A stretch of DNA of 64,000 bases from an uncultured Lachnospiraceae bacterium (GTDB lineage Bacteria; Bacillota; Clostridia; Lachnospirales; Lachnospiraceae), in contig CATXUX010000007.1 of assembly GCA_958402795.1 (NCBI GenBank), forward strand, positions 61,505 through 125,504, given 5' to 3'. This document shows positions 60,921-64,000 of the stretch, in pieces. A program made the translations under genes and the position numbers. The stretch's first letter is position 1; the number at the start of each line of letters is the position of its first letter. Below the pieces are notes generated by a model. That model had not been told where the DNA came from. It did not search any database and saw only the letters and a list, made by a program, of their open reading frames with translations.

Positions 60921-61782
60921 GTTCCTTTACTTTTTTTAGAATCTCCTTTTTGGATTCCGACATTTCTTTTTTCCAGAACATGCAGTAAGTCATCGTGATA
61001 TCTGTATGGAACGGGACTTTCACCGCCATATCGGAAGTTCCGCACAGATTTTCCGGAAGAACGGCGATCCCATATCCGCTGCATGCGAGCGCCACAGCAG
61101 CTTCCACGGATTCGCAGTTGCAGATCTGATCCGGAGGAAAACAGGTCAGCAATTCGTTTTCAAGCGAGGCTGCTTTGGCGGGCAGTGCCGCAGGATTACA
61201 GAAAATAAAACGACTTTTTGTCAGTTCATCGATGGAAATCCGCTCTTTCTTTGCGGCAGGATCATCGGCAGGCACAAGGCATACAATTCTGACAGTCAGA
61301 ATCTCTTCCATGCCGATCTTCGGCAGTTCATCAAAGGATCCCTGATAAGAAAAAATACAGTCCAGATCCGTACTCTGAAAAATACTCCAGAGTGATTTCC
61401 TTGGCGCGACCCGCAGATACGGATGAAAAGATGCTGTTTTGGCGAGCCGGGAGAGTACCGGGATAAAATTGTTCATTTCCGTTGTAGAGGCAAAACCAAA
61501 AGAGACAAACGGTTCGGTCACTGTCCCCTGAAATTTCAGCTTTGATACGGCAATCTGTTCCCGGACAAGAATCGCGCGGGCATTCTCATAGAACAGGATT
61601 CCCTCCTGCGTCAGGGAGACGGTATGTTTTGTCCGGTAAAACAGCCGGACGCCCAGCTCATTCTCAAGCGAGTTGATCTGATGCGTGACTGTCGGCTGGG
61701 TAAGGTAGAGATCCTGCGCGGCTTTTGCATAATTTAAGTTTTCCGCAACGGCAAGAAAACATTTTAACTGCTGTGTATTCAT
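60910..61782 (-). CDS. LysR-family transcriptional regulator
   Basis: 290 residues. N-terminal winged helix MNTQQLKCFLAVAENLNYAK with QDLYLTQPTVTHQINSLENELGVRLF; C-terminal effector domain (about 90-290). The ATG at 61780-61782 follows AGGAGTG; the frame runs to 61845 without a better site. It is convergent with the GH3 gene and overlaps its end, so it may regulate the esterase/glucosidase operon; LysR proteins control tannase genes in lactobacilli. An inverted repeat at 61799-61815 could be its own operator. Confidence 0.9.
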   Translation of the reverse strand: MNTQQLKCFLAVAENLNYAKAAQDLYLTQPTVTHQINSLENELGVRLFYRTKHTVSLTQEGILFYENARAILVREQIAVSKLKFQGTVTEPFVSFGFASTTEMNNFIPVLSRLAKTASFHPYLRVAPRKSLWSIFQSTDLDCIFSYQGSFDELPKIGMEEILTVRIVCLVPADDPAAKKERISIDELTKSRFIFCNPAALPAKAASLENELLTCFPPDQICNCESVEAAVALACSGYGIAVLPENLCGTSDMAVKVPFHTDITMTYCMFWKKEMSESKKEILKKVKELMR

Positions 61783-61798
61783 GTCATTCACTCCTGGT

Positions 61799-61845
61799 AA
61801 TAGAAATTCTCTATTAAAGATAACATAATTCAATTTCACAATCAA
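61799..61845 (-). promoter_or_regulatory. lysR promoter with inverted repeat
   Basis: Minus strand TTGATT (61840-61845), 17 bp, TATCTT (61817-61822). AATAGA-N5-TCTATT (61799-61815), a LysR-like T-N-A dyad, covers the expected start site, which suits autorepression. A second inverted repeat TTTCACA-N14-TGTGAAA lies at 61834-61861. Confidence 0.5.
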
Positions 61846-61931
61846 GAACGGATGTGTGAAAATGGTTTGTGATAAAATAGTTTGTTCCTGAATGAACTTG
61901 AAAGACCAGAAGTACAGGAAAGGAGAAAAAT

Positions 61932-62072
61932 ATGAACATACAGGAAAAAATCAATTTACTGGAAGACCGGCTGAACAAGCTGACATGGAGAGAAAAGGAC
62001 AATCAGGAAGTATGCCGGAGAATACGCCGGGAGATCCGGAATCTGAAGAAAAAGCAGGAGCATATGAATTAG
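61932..62072 (+). CDS. 46-residue charged helical protein
   Basis: Short ORF that automated calls may miss. The ATG at 61932 has a strong AAAGGAG ribosome binding site (61919-61925) with 6-base spacing. The product is very charged and almost certainly one long helix or coiled coil (IQEKINLLEDRLNKLTWRE, then RRIRREIRNLKKKQEH). No family recognised. It is 57 bases upstream of the marR gene and may be on the same transcript. Confidence 0.6.
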   Translation: MNIQEKINLLEDRLNKLTWREKDNQEVCRRIRREIRNLKKKQEHMN

Positions 62073-62129
62073 AATGATCCTGCCGCAGATAGATCAGGCG
62101 GGATATCCCTCGGAAAGGTGGTGGACAGA

Positions 62130-62564
62130 TTGACAGTATACAAGCTCGGATGCCTGTTAAAACAACTGAATACAATCCTGATACAGTACGAGATGGAAAG
62201 TGACATTACTCTTTCTCAGGGAGCACTGCTCCATCTGCTGTTCCATGAAGAGGGAAAACGAATCTGCCCGTCTGATATCTGTGCAGGAGTCGGTCTGTCA
62301 AAATCTTCCGTGTCTGAAACACTCAAAAATCTCAGAAATAAAGGATATCTGGAGATGAGGCCGACACCGGAAGACGAGAGAAAAAAGGAAATTATTCTGA
62401 CCGAGAAAGCCTATGCCATACAAGACGAAGTACAGAAGAAGCTGGAAAAGCAGGTAAGGCGTATGTGCCGGGGCATCTCAGAACAGGAGATGGAACAGTT
62501 CGGAGACGTTCTGCAGAGAATGGTGTGGAATCTCCAGTCCTGCCAGACAGAAGAAGAGGAATAA
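62130..62564 (+). CDS. MarR-family transcriptional regulator
   Basis: 144 residues, winged-helix MarR fold. Recognition helix in CPSDICAGVGLSKSSVSETLKNLRNKGYL and the wing in EMRPTPEDERKKEIILTEKA. Start is probably the TTG at 62130, with AGGTGG seven bases upstream; GTG codons at 62118 and 62121 lie in that binding site. It precedes paaK but is cut off from it by a terminator. Ligand unknown; MarR proteins often sense phenolic compounds. Confidence 0.88.
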   Translation: MTVYKLGCLLKQLNTILIQYEMESDITLSQGALLHLLFHEEGKRICPSDICAGVGLSKSSVSETLKNLRNKGYLEMRPTPEDERKKEIILTEKAYAIQDEVQKKLEKQVRRMCRGISEQEMEQFGDVLQRMVWNLQSCQTEEEE

Positions 62565-62577
62565 ACAGATTAAAACA

Positions 62578-62627
62578 ATAGTTCTGCGTTGTAAATTTTT
62601 ACAAAACAGGACTATTTTTTTCTTTCT
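62578..62627 (+). terminator. Terminator of marR
   Basis: AATAGT-CTG and CAG-ACTATT arms with an inner TTGTAA/TTACAA stem, followed by a run of seven Ts. Confidence 0.85.
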
Positions 62628-62665
62628 AACGAGAAAAGAAAGAAGATTATATGTGATCTTTATCT

Positions 62666-62693
62666 TTGCTTCTTGTGCATATTGTGCTATAAT
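62666..62693 (+). promoter_or_regulatory. Promoter of the phenylacetate-CoA ligase gene
   Basis: TTGCTT (62666-62671), 16 bp, TATAAT (62688-62693). The leader to the ATG at 62782 is about 80 bases; no riboswitch structure was recognised in it. Confidence 0.65.
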
Positions 62694-62781
62694 GGGACAA
62701 TATGAATGCTCATATAAGGAAATTTTCATAAAAATATCTGATGGATAAGCCGGAAGATGGGTAAGAAGGAGGAAGACAGAA

Positions 62782-64000
62782 ATGATCTGGGCAAAGGAAG
62801 AGACGCTCCCCAGAGCGGAAATCGAGAAGATCCAGCTTGAAAAGCTGAAGCAGACCGTATCGTATATATATGAGCGGGTTGCCCCTTACCGGAAGAAGAT
62901 GGACGACGCCGGGGTTCGGCCGGAAGATATCCGGACGCTGGAGGACTTAAAGCGGATGCCGTTTACATATAAGTCTGATTTTAAAGAGAACTATCCGGAC
63001 GGTCTGTTCGCGGTGGACAAAAAAGAACTGGTCCGTTACCATGCAAGTTCCGGGACGACGGGAAAACCGACAGTAGTCGGCTATACGAGGAAGGACCTGG
63101 ATGTCTGGCTGAATAACGTCGCGCGGATCGCCTGCATGGGCGGGGCGACTGCGGATGATGTGGCGCAGATTTCATTTGGGTACGGGACGTTCACCGGAGC
63201 ACTCGGACTGCACGGCGGTCTGGAGAAGATCGGCGCGTCCGTCATCCCGATGTCTTCGGGAAATACAAACAAGCAGATCATGTTCCTGCAGGATATGGGC
63301 GTGACGCTCCTGGTGGCGACTCCGTCTTATGCGCTGCATCTGGGGGAACAGATCCGGGAGCGCGGGATCAATCCGGCGAAGGATCTGAAATTACATATCG
63401 GTCTGTTCGGCGGCGAGGGCATGACCGAACCAATGCGTGACGAAATGCATAAGGTATGGGGCAGTCAGTTTGTCTGTACACAGAACTACGGAATGAGTGA
63501 GTTGTGCGGACCGGGCGTGTCCGGCGAGTGTACGGAGCTGTGCGGGATGCACATCAATGAAGACTGGTTTATCCCGGAGATCATTGATCCGAAGACGGAA
63601 GAGGTACTCCCGCCCGGGGAACTTGGCGAACTGGTCGTCACCTGCCTCGGAAAGGAAGCACTCCCGCTTGTCCGTTACCGGACCGGGGATCTCACAAGGC
63701 TGTTCTATGAACCGTGTAAATGCGGAAGGACGACCTGCCGCATGGAGAATCTTTCCGGACGCGCGGACGATATGCTTGTGATCCGCGGCGTGAACGTATT
63801 CCCGACCCAGATCGAGGAAGTATTGTTCCGCTTTGATGAGATCGGACCGCACTATGAGATTCTTGTGGAGCGGAAGAATCATCTTGATGTGATGACGATT
63901 TCCGTTGAGCTGATCGACGACCGTCTGCTGGACAGCTATGCAGAGCTGAGTGAATTGGAACAGCGGATCCGCGCGGGACTGAAGTCGCAGCTTGGTCTTG
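62782..64000 (+). CDS. paaK: Phenylacetate-CoA ligase, 3' end outside window
   Basis: AMP-forming ligase activating phenylacetate or related aryl acids. 406 complete codons are visible; the last ~25-30 residues are cut off. Motifs: YHASSGTTGKPTVVGYT (P-loop), FGGEGMTEPMRDEM, QNYGMSELCGPG, and the hinge YRTGDLTRL. A Cys set CKCGRTTC near residues 313-320 is usual in this family. ATG at 62782 after AGGAGGA. In anaerobic Clostridia such genes often stand with indolepyruvate oxidoreductase (iorAB); that cannot be seen here. Confidence 0.95.
   Translation, partial: MIWAKEETLPRAEIEKIQLEKLKQTVSYIYERVAPYRKKMDDAGVRPEDIRTLEDLKRMPFTYKSDFKENYPDGLFAVDKKELVRYHASSGTTGKPTVVGYTRKDLDVWLNNVARIACMGGATADDVAQISFGYGTFTGALGLHGGLEKIGASVIPMSSGNTNKQIMFLQDMGVTLLVATPSYALHLGEQIRERGINPAKDLKLHIGLFGGEGMTEPMRDEMHKVWGSQFVCTQNYGMSELCGPGVSGECTELCGMHINEDWFIPEIIDPKTEEVLPPGELGELVVTCLGKEALPLVRYRTGDLTRLFYEPCKCGRTTCRMENLSGRADDMLVIRGVNVFPTQIEEVLFRFDEIGPHYEILVERKNHLDVMTISVELIDDRLLDSYAELSELEQRIRAGLKSQLGL

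Noticed and set aside
1..64000. tRNA, rRNA, prophage or insertion sequence genes
   Set aside because: Intergenic regions were read for tRNA-like CCA ends and T-loops and the proteins for transposase, integrase or phage motifs; none were recognised.

Overview
The window is about 64 kb of chromosome from a low-to-medium GC, spore-forming Firmicute, most likely a gut member of the Lachnospiraceae. Evidence for this: the gene order malic enzyme / rho / rpmE / DUF1385 / prmC / prfA, a PolC-type replicative polymerase, dipicolinate synthase genes (dpaA, dpaB), strong AGGAGG ribosome binding sites, many ABC-sugar and YesMN-type systems, and intracellular glycosidases. No rRNA, tRNA, prophage, IS transposase or CRISPR array was seen.

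Layout. 1-6070: housekeeping (malic enzyme cut by the left edge, rho, rpmE, a DUF1385 membrane protein, prmC, prfA). 6088-11473: L-arabinose module (araR, araA, FGGY kinase, araD) with an AraR-like operator between the -35 and -10 of the araA promoter. 11498-14967 (minus): dpaA-dpaB-asnB, behind a good sigma-K-like promoter. 15066-25870: CDP-alcohol phosphatidyltransferase, DUF2156 protein, aminotransferase, hisC, a COG2426 membrane protein, a small anchored protein, ispG and polC.

25962-42127 is a glucuronide utilisation locus: YesN/YesM two-component system (minus), and divergently a lipoprotein sugar-binding protein, two permeases, DUF624 protein, GH2 beta-glucuronidase, DUF2264 (GH154-like) protein, GH88 unsaturated glucuronidase, GH78-like rhamnosidase, an SDR dehydrogenase and an RpiB/LacAB-type isomerase. 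The last two resemble the DhuD/DhuI pair that handles unsaturated uronates. The enzymes lack signal peptides, so short oligosaccharides are probably imported and then dismantled in the cytoplasm. Capping groups of the Rha-GlcA-Gal kind found on arabinogalactans would suit the enzyme set.

42181-47598: xpt, glyA, an AT-rich AAA-ATPase/PD-(D/E)XK gene, degV and a TetR regulator. 47680-61782: a second catabolic block with an AraC regulator, GPH-family transporter, SGNH (sialate O-acetylesterase-like) esterase, TetR/MATE pair, alpha/beta hydrolase, tannase/feruloyl-esterase-family protein, phosphotriesterase-family hydrolase, GH3 beta-glucosidase and a convergent LysR regulator. It looks like a system for removing acyl groups and glucose from plant glycosides. 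61932-64000: a 46-residue coiled-coil ORF, a MarR regulator and the 5' part of a phenylacetate-CoA ligase.

The most unusual features are: (i) a ~172-bp intergenic repeat, three copies in the same orientation, with 9-bp terminal inverted repeats and substitutions that keep pairing on the minus-strand transcript but not the plus; (ii) a similar helical C-terminal extension on three neighbouring hydrolases of unrelated fold; (iii) three direct repeats in front of the glucuronide ABC operon that may be YesN sites.
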